This document shows positions 11,867 through 23,700 of a DNA stretch of 64,000 nucleotides, piece after piece. The translations under genes and the position numbers were made by a program. Each line of letters starts with the position of its first letter. The first letter of the stretch is position 1. Origin of the DNA: Mytilus californianus (lineage: Eukaryota > Mollusca > Bivalvia > Mytilida > Mytilidae); contig NW_026262581.1 of assembly GCF_021869535.1 (NCBI RefSeq), positions 78,769,955 through 78,833,954 of the forward strand, in the 5' to 3' direction. Below the pieces are notes generated by a model that did not search any database, was not told the DNA's origin, and saw only the letters and a list, made by a program, of their open reading frames with translations.

Positions 11867-12439
11867 GAAGATGTGGTATGATTGCCAATGAGATAACTCT
11901 CACAAGAGACCAAATGACACAGAAATTAACAGCTATAGGTCACAGTATGGCCTTCAACAATGAGCAAAGCCCATACCGCACAGTCAGCTATAAAAGGCCC
12001 CGAAATGACAATGTAAAACAATTCAAACAAGAAAACTAACGGCCTAATTTATGTACAAAAAATGAACGAATATAACAAATATGCAACACATAAACAAACG
12101 ACAACCACTGAATTACAGGCTCCTGACTTGGGACAGGCACATACATGTACATACAGAATGTGTTGGGGTTAAACATGTTAGCGGGATCCCAACCTTCCCC
12201 CTAACCTGGGACAGTGGTGTAACAGTACAATATAAGAACGAACTATAAAAATCACTTGAAAGAGGCTTAACTCATCAGATGGATAAATACAAATACAAGT
12301 GGATGTGGTCGGGTAGTTGTACATCCAAACAACAAAAAGACAGAAAGTACAGATCTGAGAGTACTTGCAGTTACTGACAGCTAGTTCAAAGCCACTAACA
12401 ACTGATATAAAAATCTTGCATCTAAGACTAAATTATCAA
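11867..12439 (+). repeat. dispersed repeat K, longest copy
   Basis: It begins 'gatgtggtatgattgccaat', passes 'ccttcaacaatgagcaaagc', 'aaaggccccgaaatgacaat' and 'caggctcctgacttgggaca', and ends 'aattatcaatccgta'. Partial copies lie at 8515-9090, 15140-15182, 18515-18700, 26612-26900 and 29862-29920, with 5' stubs on the minus strand at 21887-21926, 30655-30716 and 52862-52903. The many copies sharing this 5' start mark it as a mobile repeat of unknown class. Confidence 0.75.
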
Positions 12440-12522
12440 TCCGTAAGCTCCCTTTAGAATTTTATAAATTTTAGATTTTACATTTCTGAGTTATGGGGTT
12501 TTATTGGGATTTTCCAGTTTTT

Positions 12523-14480
12523 GTCGAGCCTGCGACTTTTGTCGCAGAAAGCTCGACATAGGGATAGTGATGTGAAAAGCTTTATATTTTAGAAGGTGGA
12601 AGACCTGGATGCTTCATACTTTGTATATGGATGCCTCATGTTACGAAGTTTCCGTCAGCCACACGTCCAATGTCCTTGACCTCATTTTCATGGTTCAGTG
12701 ACTACTTGAAAAAAAAGTTAACATTTTTTGTAATGTTAAATTCTCTCTTATTATAAGTAGTAGGATAACTATGTTTGGTATGTGCGTACCTTGCAAGGTC
12801 CTCATGCCCGTCAGACAGTTTTCACTTGACCTCGACCTCATTTCATGGATCAGTGAACAAGGTTAAGTTTTGGTGGTCAAGTCCATATCTCAGATACTAT
12901 AAGCAATAGGTCAAGTATATTCGGTGTATGGAAGGACTGTAAAGTGTACATATCCAACTGGCAGGTGTCATCTGACCTTGACCTCATTTTCATGGTTCAG
13001 TAGTTATAGTTAAGTTTTTGTGTTTTGGTCTGTTTTTCTTATACTGTATGCAATAGGTCTACTATATTTGGTGTATGGAATGATTGTAAGAAGTACATGT
13101 CTAGCTGGCAGGTGTCATTTGACCGTGACCTCATTTTCATGGTTCAGTGGTCAAAGTTAAGATTTTGAGTTTTGGTCTTTTTTTCTAATACTATATGCAA
13201 TAGGTCAACTATATTTGGTGTATGGAAATATTTTATGATCTTTATGTCAGTCGCGCAGGTTTTATTTGACCTTGACCTCATTTTCACAGTTCATTGCTCT
13301 GTTAAGTTTTTATACGCCCGTTTACGGGACGTATTATGGTATACCGTTGTCCGTCTGTCCGTCCGTCGTCAACATGTCGGACATTAACTCAAAAATGCTT
13401 TTACCAATTTGCATAAAACTTTGGTGAATTGTTTATATCTATTGACGTGAGCTCCCTTTCATTTTTTATAAAATTTAGATTTTACGTTTCCGAGTTATGG
13501 GGTTTTATTCATTAAAAAAAGGGGGATTTTCCAGTTTTCGGACAATAAGTCAAGAATGCTTTCACCAACTTGCAAGAAATTGTGGTGAATTGTTTATATC
13601 TATTGACATGAGCTCCCTTTCGATTTTTATAAATTTTAGATTTTACGTTTCCGAGTTAGTGGGTTTTATTCATAAAAAAGGGGGGATTTTCCAGTTTTCG
13701 GACAAAAACTCTAAATTGCTTACAGCAATTCTTATGAAACTTTGGTGAATTGTTTGTATGTATTGATGTAAGCTCCCTTTAGAATTTTATAAATTTTACA
13801 TTTTACATTTCTGAGTTATGGGGTTTTATTCATTAAAAAAAGGGGTGATTTTCCAGTTTTCGAACAATAACTCAAATATGCTGTCACCAATTCTCATGAA
13901 ACTTTGGTGAATTGTTTATATCTATTGTTGTAAGCTCCTTTTTTATTTTCATAAATTTCTAATATGACATTGAGAATTAATTGAACTTTATTTGTTTATA
14001 GTCTGACAACAGGTTTACTAAGTATTGCACAACAGCAAGAAATCTTTAATTGCATATTCAATTCATATAACCAATTTCAAGATCTTTGACTACATTTATT
14101 CAGAAACCTATAATATGTCAAATATTTAATTACAATCCAAATTCAGACCTGAATCAAGCTTGAATATTGTGTCCATTTTTGCCCCAACTGTTCAGGGTTG
14201 GACCTCTGCGGGCGTATCTAGTTGTGTTTTGGTCTGTTTTTCTTAAACTATAAGCAATAGGTCAACTATATTTGTTGTATGGAAGAATTGTTAGCTGTAC
14301 ATGCCTGCCTGGCATGGTTCATCTGACCTTGACCTCATTTTCATGGTTCATTGGTCAATGTTTAGTTTTCTTGGTTAATGTTAAGTTTATGTGACAGTTG
14401 TAATAAAGCTTTATATTAAGGACTATCAACATAATATCAGTGATTAGTAAAGAAGGCGAGACATTTCAGCGTGTGCACTG
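12523..14480 (+). mobile_element. hairpin-headed element I with about 145-bp tandem repeats
   Basis: The head is the stem-loop gtcgagcctgcgac / gtcgcagaaagctcgac (12523-12558). Tandem units follow, each with 'tgaccttgacctcattttca', 'tggttcagtgg', 'aataggtctactatatttgg' and 'tgtatggaa' (about 12640-13310 and 14220-14400). The end is 'ggcgagacatttcagcgtgt' (14456-14475). The stretch 13311-14217 is a younger insertion. A degenerate lone unit seems to lie at about 18120-18290. Confidence 0.75.
13311..14217 (+). mobile_element. hairpin-headed element D, inner complete copy
   Basis: It begins atacgcccg with a cccgtttacggg hairpin, then 'gtccgtctgtccgtccgtcg', and ends cgggcgtat, a perfect 9-bp terminal inverted repeat. 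The inside has about four units of 150-160 bp (cues 'gtgaattgtttatatctatt', 'gagttatggggttttattca', 'gattttccagttttcg'). The flanks rejoin as 'gttaagttttt | ...gtgttttggtctgtttttc' of element I, so it is the youngest layer of the nest. Its 3' segment ('caagcttgaatattgtgtcc', 'cccaactgttcagggttgga') is shared with element A. Confidence 0.8.
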
Positions 14481-14875
14481 TTGTTGGACAACAACTCAAA
14501 AATGCTTTAAGCAGTTCGCATGAAACTTGGGTGAATTATTTATAGCTATTGATGTAATCTCCCTATAGACTTTCATAAATTTCAAATATGACATTGAGAA
14601 GAAATTGAACTTTATTCTTTATAGTCTGGCAACAGATTTATTAAGTATTGCGCAACAGCACAGTTTATTGCACAACAGCAAGAAATCTTTAATTGAAAAT
14701 AAATTCAATTCATATAACCGATTTCAAGTTCTTTGACTACATTTATTCAGAAACTGTAAAATATTTAATTACAATCCAAATACAGACCTGTATCAAGCTT
14801 GAATATTGTGTCCATTTTTGCCCCAACTGTTCAGGGTTGGACCTCTGCGGGTGTATCCAGCTGCGCTCAGCGAAT

Positions 14876-15349
14876 CAGTTTATTTCTTAATTAAGAACTC
14901 CTTTTTTCATTCATAAATTACTTTAAACTTGGAAATATAATTTTGCTTGGAGTTATAGTTTCTAAAAAAGTATTGTCATTGAAAGAGTTGACATGTTGCA
15001 ATGTACATTTATTCTACATAGTTCTATGGTACCAAATCAAAAGTTTATATAAAAGAAAGAAGTCAAAGGTTTCCCATCACAGTTTAGTTACATACATTTT
15101 GTTTGTACCTGAGGTCGTTGAATATAGATCATTATATAAATAAGGAGATGTGTTATGATTGCCAATGAAACAACTATCATCCATACTTACCAGTAACAAA
15201 CCACATTTGCAGAGTTGAATAAAATACAGTTGATAACATTTACTTATTACTAAAAAGAAAATGCCTAACTATTTTAAACAGTATTTGAATATCAATTATA
15301 TGGTCATTTTTATAAACTTCCTGTTACAAAACTTTGAATTTTTCGAAAA
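14876..15349. other. no gene; short K fragment
   Basis: Nothing coding is supported. 15140-15182 is a 5' stub of repeat K ('ggagatgtgttatgattgcc'). Confidence 0.45.
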
Positions 15350-15548
15350 ACTAAGGATTTTCTTATCCAAGGAATAGATTACCTTAGCCGTATTTGGCAC
15401 AATTTTTTGGAATTTTGGGTCCTCAATGCTCTTCAACTTTGTACTTTTTTGGCTTTATAACTATTTTAATCTGAGCGTCACTGATGAGTCTTATGTAGAC
15501 GAAACGCGAGTCTGGCATATTAAATTATAATCCTGGTACCTTTGATAA
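15350..15548 (-). repeat. flanking inverted copy, left side of the Penelope-type fragment
   Basis: Read on the minus strand it matches 16970-17170: 'agttgaagagcattgaggac', 'ccaaaattcc', 'caaatacggctaaggtaatc', 'tattccttgg'. The plus-strand portion 'gtctggcatattaaattata' is a very common mussel repeat as far as I recall. It may be a terminal repeat of the reverse-transcriptase element. Confidence 0.65.
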
Positions 15549-15826
15549 CTAATTTGACTATAAACATAGATAAAAAAGGTACAAACTGGATATAATGCAC
15601 AAGCTAATAAACAAGTGAGAACAAACGCCTTCATATAGTGCTCAGAATATGACATTCATAAAACTTGTTCAATATCATTAGAGAACTCTAAATCTTAAAT
15701 ACTGAAAGACACCTCTGATAAGTACACTGTACTATGCAAGATAATGATATAACTGGACTAAAAATACACACAACCTGTAATTAACTGCCTTTACAGCGCT
15801 TTCGCGCTTTGATTAAATAAATGTGT

Positions 15827-16675
15827 TTAGTGCCGATGCAAAGACCCTATAAGTGAATCAATATTAACGCCAAAATATGCAATCTTTAATGACCTGACAA
15901 CAGTATCGTAACTATATCCCTTCTTAATAAGTCTATTTAAAGGTTTTGTTAGCTTCAGAGGTGAATACTGACATTTTTGTGCTTTATAAAGAATATTTCC
16001 ATAAAAAATTGGATGTGAAATACCTGAACGTGTAAGAAGTCTGCATGTTGAGCTATATTTACGAATGATGTCCTTATACCGATGATAAAATTTAGTAAAT
16101 GTTTTGACTAGTTTGTGATATCGAAAACCCTGGTGTAATAATTTTTCAGTAATACATAAATTTCTCTCGTTAAAATCTAAAACATTGTTACATACACGAG
16201 CGAATCGTACAAGTTGAGATATATAAACACCGTAAGATGGTGACAAGGGAACGTCACCATCTGAAAATGGATAATTAACAATAGGAAATGAAAAATCATC
16301 TCTTTTATCATATATTTTAGTATTAAGCTTTCCGTTAATAATATAGATATCAAGATCGAGGAAAGGGCAGTGGTCATTGTTAGTATTAGCTTTATTTAAA
16401 GTAAGTTCAACAGGATAAATTTCTTTAGTATACATACTGAAGTCGTCATTATTAAGAGCCAAAATATCATCCAAATATCTAAAAGTATTATTAAATTTGT
16501 TTATCAGATGTTGTTTCGATGGGTCTTTGCTGATTTTTGTCATAAATTGTAACTCATAGCAATACAAAAAAAGGGTCCGCAATAAGTGGTGCACAGTTAG
16601 TCCCCATTGGAATTCCGATAACCTGACGATATACAGAATCTCCAAAGCGAACAAAAATGTTATCTAGTAAAAATT
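15827..16675 (-). pseudogene. Penelope-like/non-LTR reverse transcriptase fragment with YLDD motif
   Basis: It copies RNA to DNA in an intact element. The minus strand reads LEFLLDNIFVRFGD..., IGIPMGTNCAPLIAD (motif before the active site), then after a one-base frameshift in a T-run (about 16565-16575) LFLYCYE, FRYLDDIL with the catalytic aspartates, CPFLDLDIY, and GVYISQLVRFARVCN, ending GSLHRH. The N-terminal fingers are missing upstream of 16675 and no GIY-YIG nuclease follows. The family is common in mollusc genomes. I favour Penelope-like because inverted copies of one sequence flank it, but other non-LTR classes remain possible. The truncation and frameshift make it inactive. Confidence 0.85.
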
Positions 16676-16794
16676 CAAGGATTCATGCATTCATATTTTG
16701 TTCACATATACAAAACAACCTATTAGTGTCAATGACACGATGACAGTACAAAGTATCCCAATGCTACACACAAAAACGACATAATTTGCAAATG

Positions 16795-16945
16795 TGAGAT
16801 TTTGCAGGTAGCAATAACTCCAAGCAACAAAAAAAAATTATATTATTATTACCTGCAATTTCAGTATGAAATCGAGCCCCTGTTCGGAAATACATTTCAA
16901 CCATTAGTCTAGGAGGTAACAATAATTATTTCTTAATGTTACTTT
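16795..16945. repeat. dispersed repeat J, copy 2 (inverted relative to 4226-4395)
   Basis: It contains 'ttattacctgcaatttcagt', 'atgaaatcgagcccctgttc' and 'ggtaacaataattatttctt', the complement of the copy at 4226-4395. Confidence 0.6.
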
Positions 16946-16969
16946 TTAAGGGTAATCGTAGCCAGTGCG

Positions 16970-17170
16970 AAATAAATAAACTCATCATAGACACCAGGCT
17001 TAAAATTTTGTATGCTAGACGCGCATTTCCTCTTCAAAGGACTTATCTGTGACCCTCAAATCAAAAAATTCAAAAGGCCAAATAAAGTATGAAGTTGAAG
17101 AGCATTGAAGACCCAAAATTCGGAAAGGCTATGCCAAATACAGCTAAGGTTATCTATTCCTTGGGTAGAA
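16970..17170 (+). repeat. flanking inverted copy, right side of the Penelope-type fragment
   Basis: It holds 'aactcatcatagacaccagg', 'agacgcgcatttcctcttc', 'agttgaagagcattgaagac' and 'ttatctattccttgggtaga'. It pairs with 15350-15548. Another partial copy in the same orientation lies at 17310-17400. Confidence 0.65.
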
Positions 17171-17309
17171 GTCCTTTGTATTTTGAAAAAAAAGATGTAT
17201 AAGTATGACCATATCAATCATAATTGATGTCACTACAGAAGTGCTGACTAATGGGCTTGTGATACCCTTAGATGAGGAAATCTCCACCTGCAGTGGCATT
17301 GAACCAATG

Positions 17310-17400
17310 AATGTAAATAAACTCATCATAGGTGTCGTGAGGCTTGAATTTTGTACACCAGACGCTGTTTCATCATCAAAAGACTCATCTGCTCATCAGT
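17310..17400 (+). repeat. partial third copy of the 16970-17170 sequence
   Basis: It shares 'aaataaactcatcata', a 'gg..ttgaattttgta' stretch and 'ccagacgc..tttcatc' with the neighbouring copy. Confidence 0.5.
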
Positions 17401-18514
17401 GATGCTGTATTAAAAAAAGTTCTTCAAAATTGAAAAAAAAAATAATCCTTCTGGACAACCCACTTTGCATAATCTGATTGAAATAATGATCCTATTTCCA
17501 GGCGTCCCTTACAGATTGTAATAAACAATTAATTTACCCATAGGCGACAATGATAGCCTTTTTCGAGATACAGACTTTAGAAAGTTGATTTTTTTTAACG
17601 AAACCTTGCTAGAATTAAAGAAAAATTATTCGGACAGTATTTTTTGGTCCAAAAAATATAGGTTCCTGTTGCTTTTCTTAATGTAATTTGTACTTATCTC
17701 CCATGCCTATCAATTTTGCACTTAAAAACACGTGTCTCGTCCTAGCGTTGAAAAGACATCTCTGTTCCGTTAGGGCTAAGGAAAATAATTTATTTGGCCT
17801 TTGTTATAATGCAGAGTGCACGAAGTCTCTAATAATAAAAAATAACGGGCGCCCATATCGACCAATCAGGATTAGCCATACTCTTAATTCTGAATACCAT
17901 GTTATCTTCATAAAATGGCTGCACCCATAAAATCAAATGGTTTATTGTAACCTACAAGCCACTGGATCTTAAGCAAACAATCAATCAATCAATCTTGGAT
18001 AGTATTAGGAAAGTTGTTTTTTTTTTTGTTTTTTTTTTGTATTCAACAAAAAATTGCACTTGTGCTGTTAACAATATTCCTCACTAGTCCAGCATTCAAG
18101 TGAGGGTCCCTGTTTGTTAATACCAGAAATTCAGTATAGGTAATCTATATTTGTTGTATAAAGTCATTGTAATATGTAATTGTCCATCTGACATGTTATC
18201 TGACTTCGACTTAATTTTCATAGATTAATGATAATTCTTACTTTTTGTTTAACCTTTAGTAAGGATTATCTCATAGACTTTGCAACATTAATTTCAGTTG
18301 TAATCATTAAATAATGAATGCCAGATATTTCAGCATGTTCAATCTTGTTCATGCTTTCAGTTTGATGCAATTTTAATTTACGAAGAAACAAACTGGAGAA
18401 AACCCTGTAATAATAATTTCTACATTGATTGCATAGTATATAAGAGTTCACTGCCATAGTAAATAGATAATCTTTTACATGTAGTTCTTGATTGTTTGAT
18501 TATCAGTATAAAAT
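17401..18514. other. no gene; (aatc)n-tailed retroposon-like stretch and degenerate repeat
   Basis: 17688-17994 ends in an (aatc)4 tail (17979-17994), like the tail of the SINE at 36885, but has no tRNA-like head. About 18120-18290 resembles a decayed unit of element I ('aggtaatctatatttgttgt', 'ctgacttcgacttaattttc'). Confidence 0.4.
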
Positions 18515-18700
18515 AAAGAGATGTGATATAATAAATGTGAATGAGGCAACTATTCATCAGAGTTCAAATGAAGTTGATTTATGCAACAATAGGTCACCAT
18601 ATAACCTTCATCAATGAGAAAAACTCATACCGTATAGTTTGCTATGAAAGGCCCCGACATGACAAAATGTGAAACAATTCATTCGAAAAAACCAACATTA
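18515..18700 (+). repeat. partial copy of repeat K
   Basis: It carries 'gagatgtgatataataaatg', 'caataggtcaccatataacc' and 'gctatgaaaggccccgacat', diverged from the copy at 11867. Confidence 0.65.
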
Positions 18701-20633
18701 TGACTTATGGCAAAGAAAGGTCTTTTTGTCGACTAGTAAATCATTGCTTACACCCTGACTCCAAAGGAAGGGGTATACAGGTTTCCTACTGCCTGTCTGT
18801 CTTTGTTTCCTTACACATGTTTTCTCAATTTTTATCAGAAGTCCAAGCTTCTTGAAATATGATCCAAGCTTCATCTTGTTATGCCAGCCCGTATCATGTG
18901 ACATGTTTAAAGATCCTTAGATGTTCTACTTCCTGTTTGTTGTAAACATATATAAAATGTTCATCACATATATCATTGTGCAGGGGTATACTTAGTTTGC
19001 ATCATTACATCGCGATGACAGTGAGGGCATTCTGATGTATTGCTATCGCCTAGATTTCCATTACGTAACTTTCATTTTGGGTTTGTAACCAATCTATAAA
19101 CATGATAAATACGTGGATATTAACGAGTGCAAACTAACATTCCTTATCGTTTGTTATAAATACATCTCTTCAATGAATACTGATAAAAATATTTTTGTTT
19201 AGAACATAAATTAAAAATATGAAAATGTTTTGTCGTTAGATATATATATATATATGTAAAAAATCATTGATAATATCTATTCACGTGTACCGAAAAATTG
19301 TGTTAAAGCATGCGGAAGAATATCTCAAGAACATTTTGCAACAATCCCGGCAAGGACCGGTAACTCTAATTGTTTTTGCAGGAAAATATGAATGCCTATT
19401 CATATCCAATCTTTTAGAAAAATCAAATTTTTACAGAAGAGTGTCCACCATGCACTTGCACTGCACTATTATTAGAATAGTAGAATAGAATGATATACAA
19501 ATGGATGAAAATTATATATACATGTAACTGTTATATTAATATAATATATAACAACAAACCAGTGTATACTGATTTGTATCACTACAATATAATAGTTATT
19601 ACGGTGAGGTTGAATTTCATGTCATTTATTTATCATCCACGCACGAACTTGTCTCAGAAAAAAATATATCTCTGTACATTAACCTCAGTTTCAGGTATAG
19701 AGATGTGATTTTTTTCTGTGACAAGTGCTTTTGATCATCCACAAGAACTTGCGGTCATCCGATGTTCAGTACTTCAGTACTTAGATTTTTGATTATTGAC
19801 ATCAAAACTTGTGCCAAATAAGTGATTTATTATTAAATGACCACCCCATGCAAGTTTTAAGACAAATAATATGTATGCATAATAGATGAAATTTTCTTAA
19901 TTTATTTTTACGCTGTCTCCCAAAATTCATACTTACCTATTAAATAGACACTTGTAAAGTATGAAATTTTTTTTTTGCTCTGTAAGACACCCACACTAGT
20001 AATAGAACTGTCATGAAACTTCTGGTTTTAATTTCATCTTAAAAATCAAAAGAAATGTTAAAGATGTCTTGAGAAATTGACCATTTTGAGTCAATAAAAT
20101 CATTTTAATTTTAAACTGTTGCATTCCATAAACTGTTCTTGAACATTTTTAGAAAAACAGTAAGAAAATTCATGAAGTAAATGCAATGAAACAGTCAATA
20201 CAAGTTCGTTGATGCTATGAATCTATTATCTAGTGTGAATAATTTCGACAGTTTGAAAAAAGGGCCCTATCTTTTAAGTCACATCAAAATGAGCGAAAAT
20301 GTGTGACAAAATTTCCGGTTCTTTGGTTATACATCTGTGGATTCATGATTGTTCTTGGGATACCAATTTATGTGGATATTGTGGGTATAGGTTAGCCACA
20401 AATTTAATGTTCAAATAAGTAAAAATTGTCTATAGGCTTGTAAGTAGACTTTGGTAAAACCATGAAATCAAATATAGACGAAAATATAATTTTTCCTTAA
20501 TCCACAAACATTGGTATCCACCAAAATAAACAGTACTTTGTTGTTTCCACTGCGACACATTACTTTGTATAATATGTAACAAATGAACAATTTTAATCCT
20601 CTCATCAATTATTGATTTTAACATCTTTTTTAG
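18701..20633. other. 5' flank of CLCC1, unresolved leader/promoter
   Basis: The start codon lies just after an acceptor (ttttttag at 20626-20633), so at least one untranslated exon should lie upstream. I could not fix it. A patch at 19000-19140 is less AT-rich and holds an ATF/bZIP-like ttacgtaa (19060-19067) and an inverted CCAAT-like site. Promoter assignment is only a guess. A short (ta)n run is at 19240-19256. Confidence 0.3.
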
Positions 20634-20780
20634 CCAATCATGAAGTTTTTATATTGCTTGGTTGTTTTGGTGGTTCTTAGCCTGACCTGTTGTTATGGAG
20701 ATACAGCTCACGATGAAGATTACATTGATCCCTTTGACATGGTTAATTTTGATCCTGTCACAAAGACTATGAAGAATAAG
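20634..20780 (+). CDS. CLCC1: CLCC1 exon with start codon (coding 20640-20780)
   Basis: The acceptor ttttttag precedes a 6-nt leader, then ATG at 20640. It encodes residues 1-47: signal peptide MKFLYCLVVLVVLSLTCCYG and the conserved Asp-rich head. The donor is aag|gtatca, phase 0. The ATG is the first in the exon and is followed directly by the hydrophobic signal. Confidence 0.9.
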
Positions 20781-23700
20781 GTATCATAGATAATAATATT
20801 TTTGTCATTATTGTGTTTTTTGTTTTTTAAGCACCTATAGAAATAGTGCCCTAATTAAACACACATGTAATAAAGATTTAAAAAGGATAAGGTATGATGA
20901 GGCCACTTTTGGCCACTTGAATTTGCAAATCAAAGATTTGAAATAACATCCTTCAGAAGTCATAAGTCTGCAAGAAGTGGTAAACAAAGATGCTGATATA
21001 TATATTTAACTTTTTGGATGATGCTGTTACCGAGAAAAACAAATAAGCTTATCATTTGCAATATTTTACATAAACTAAAGTATAGATTAACCTATTATTA
21101 ATTTTATGAAGGTTAGATGGAAGGATGATATTTTAATGCTGATTCAGTTGAATAAAACCGAAGGGACAGTATAAAGTTTGAAATTATGGAATTTGAATTT
21201 TCCAGAGTTCTTAAAGATATATTTTTAAATTAAAAAGCTGCTATTTTGAATACTTGTAGATAATACTTAACATTATTTACCTATTTACAAAATGGAGAGA
21301 TATTAGCTATGTTTATATCCCTTTTGGTCCTATAGCACCTCAAGTACACAAATATTTATATCCAGAAAATGACCTTGAACACACAAATTTCATAAGTGTT
21401 ACTGTCATTCATGTTGGATTGAGAGAAAAAAAATATACTCAAAAATAACTAAATATCAAAGAAAAACCCAATTTAAAAAGCATTATTTTAAATCAATAGT
21501 CCAAATTTACTGATTTAAGGGAAAAAAAGCCAAGGAAGAGAAAAACCAAGAAAATGAAATCACAAAGGATGGAAAGGTCACAAAGGATGAAAAAGTCATG
21601 AAGGACGAAAAAGTCACAAAGGATGAAAAAGTCGCGTCAGATAAATTAGCCCACAGCATCCCTCCAGTATCTACAACACAGTCACCACCAGTTACAAACC
21701 AAAAGCGGGAAGATGAGAAACCACCAGACAGAAATTCTGGTTCTCTCTTGTTCAGAAAATATGTTAAAAAGTTGATTTCATATTTTCAGTCAAAGGTAAG
21801 AATGGTAAGAAAGAAAAAGACTAGAGATTTAAGCTCTACTAAATTGCAAACAAGGTGTGTCATTCATATATTAAGGTCATTTGGTCTGTGTTGGAAAGTT
21901 GTCTCATTGACAATCAAACCACATCTTTTTTGTCGAGCCTTCGACTTTAGTAGAAAAAGCGAGACATAGCGATCCTACATTCCGTCAGCGGCGGCGTCCA
22001 CAAATATTCACTCTGTGGTTAAAGTTTTTGAAATTTTAATAACTTTCTTAAACTATCCTGGATTTCTACCAAACTTGGACAGAAGCTTGTTTATGATCAT
22101 AAGATAGTATCCAGAAGTAAATTTTGTAAAAATAAAATTCCATTTTTTCCGTATTTTACTTATAAATGGACTTAGTTTTTCTGCCGGGAAATATTACATT
22201 CACTCTGTGGTTAAAGTTTTTAAAATTTTAATAACTTTCTTAAACTATCCTGGGTTTCTACCAAACTTGGACAGAAGCTTGTTTATGATCATAAGATAGT
22301 ATCCAGAAGTAAATTTTGTAAAAAAAGAAAATCCGTTTTTTCCTTATTTTACTTTTAAATGGACTTAGATTTTCTGCCAGGAAACAACACATTCACTCTG
22401 TGGTTAAAGTTTTTAAAATTTTAATAACTTTCTTATACTATTTTGGATTTGTACCAAACTTGGACAGAAGCTTGTTTATGATCAAAAGCTAGTATCTAGA
22501 AGGAAATTTTGTAAAAAAATAAATCCATTTTTTCAGTATTTTACTTTTAAATGGACTTAGATTTTCTGCCAGGAAACAACACATTCACTCTGTGGTTAAA
22601 GTTTTTAAAATTTTAATAACTTTCTTATACTATTTTGGATTTGTACCAAACTTGGACAGAAGCTTGTTTATGGTCAAATGCTAGTATCTAAAAGGAATTT
22701 TTTTTTTTCTTCCAGTTAACATTACATTCAGTCTGCAGTTAAAGTTTTTAAACATTTATTAGATTCATAAACTATCCTGGATTTTTACCAAACTTGGACA
22801 GAAGCTTCTTACAATCAAAAGATAGTATCAAGAGGAATATTTTTATTGATTTACTTCATCATTTTTGTTGAGCCTGCGATTAACAGAAAAAGTAGGCGAG
22901 ACACTGGGTTCCGCGGAACCCTTACGAATTTTATATTTATATATAATAAATGTACTTGAATTTGTTTGTCATGAATAACTTTTATCAACCATGTATAACT
23001 ATATTTCTGGATATTGATAAATTGATTTTGCATAGTACATGGTTACCATATTAAAGTCATGTTAGGATGGAAAAGTTGTATCTAATAATGTGGACTTGCA
23101 CGTTATATAACGCATGCCTTATTATATTTTACTATGTCTTAGTGGCATTAATGTGTGATTAAAAACCATGAAATGGTTGGTTTTAGTAACCATTAATGAC
23201 AGCAACCTATCATTTTACAGGCTCCAGATACTACACAAGAATATCATGTATGGGTAAAATTATCCAAGGATCAGTATGCCGTTCTACAAAAGTTTGCCGA
23301 TGGCAAGTCAAATATTCATGATGCTCAAGAAATCTTAGTCAGTATGATTACTGATGTAACAAGGTCTAATGTTGGAACTACGGCCAAATTGTCCATGTGG
23401 TTTGAAGAAAAGACAGGAGCTTCACTTGATAATATCTTAAAGGTAGAATAAATAAAAGAGAGCATTTTGATGTATTCATAAAGTCAATTGACTAATAGAC
23501 TAATATTCATTACCAATAGATTATAACAAAATATGAAACTGAGGACTTGTTTGTTCCCTTTCATGTATTATACATGCCTTGTAATATTTTGATGAAGTCT
23601 TTGAAAAAAATACTTCAATTTACATATGCAGTTACCAGTATGAATAAATATGAATATGATCAATAAATGTTATTTTACATTGTATGTTATTCATGTGTCA

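Larger units (their letters stand above)
12440..14875 (+). mobile_element. hairpin-family element D (outer copy), split by element I
   Basis: 12440-12522 is a D-type internal segment (agctccctttagaatttt to gattttccagttt). It resumes at about 14480 as 'ttggacaacaactcaaaaat' and runs to the D-type terminus 'gggttggacctctgcgggtg' and 'cagctgcgctcagcg' (14832-14875). In the uninterrupted copy at 13820-13890 the same junction reads 'ccagttttcgaacaataact', so I is inserted between 'ccagttt' and 'ggacaa'. The outer copy lacks its 5' hairpin. Confidence 0.7.

Noticed and set aside
15827-16675. Active reverse transcriptase gene
   Set aside because: Missing N-terminal fingers and a frameshift just before the LFLYCYE motif; only a fragment.
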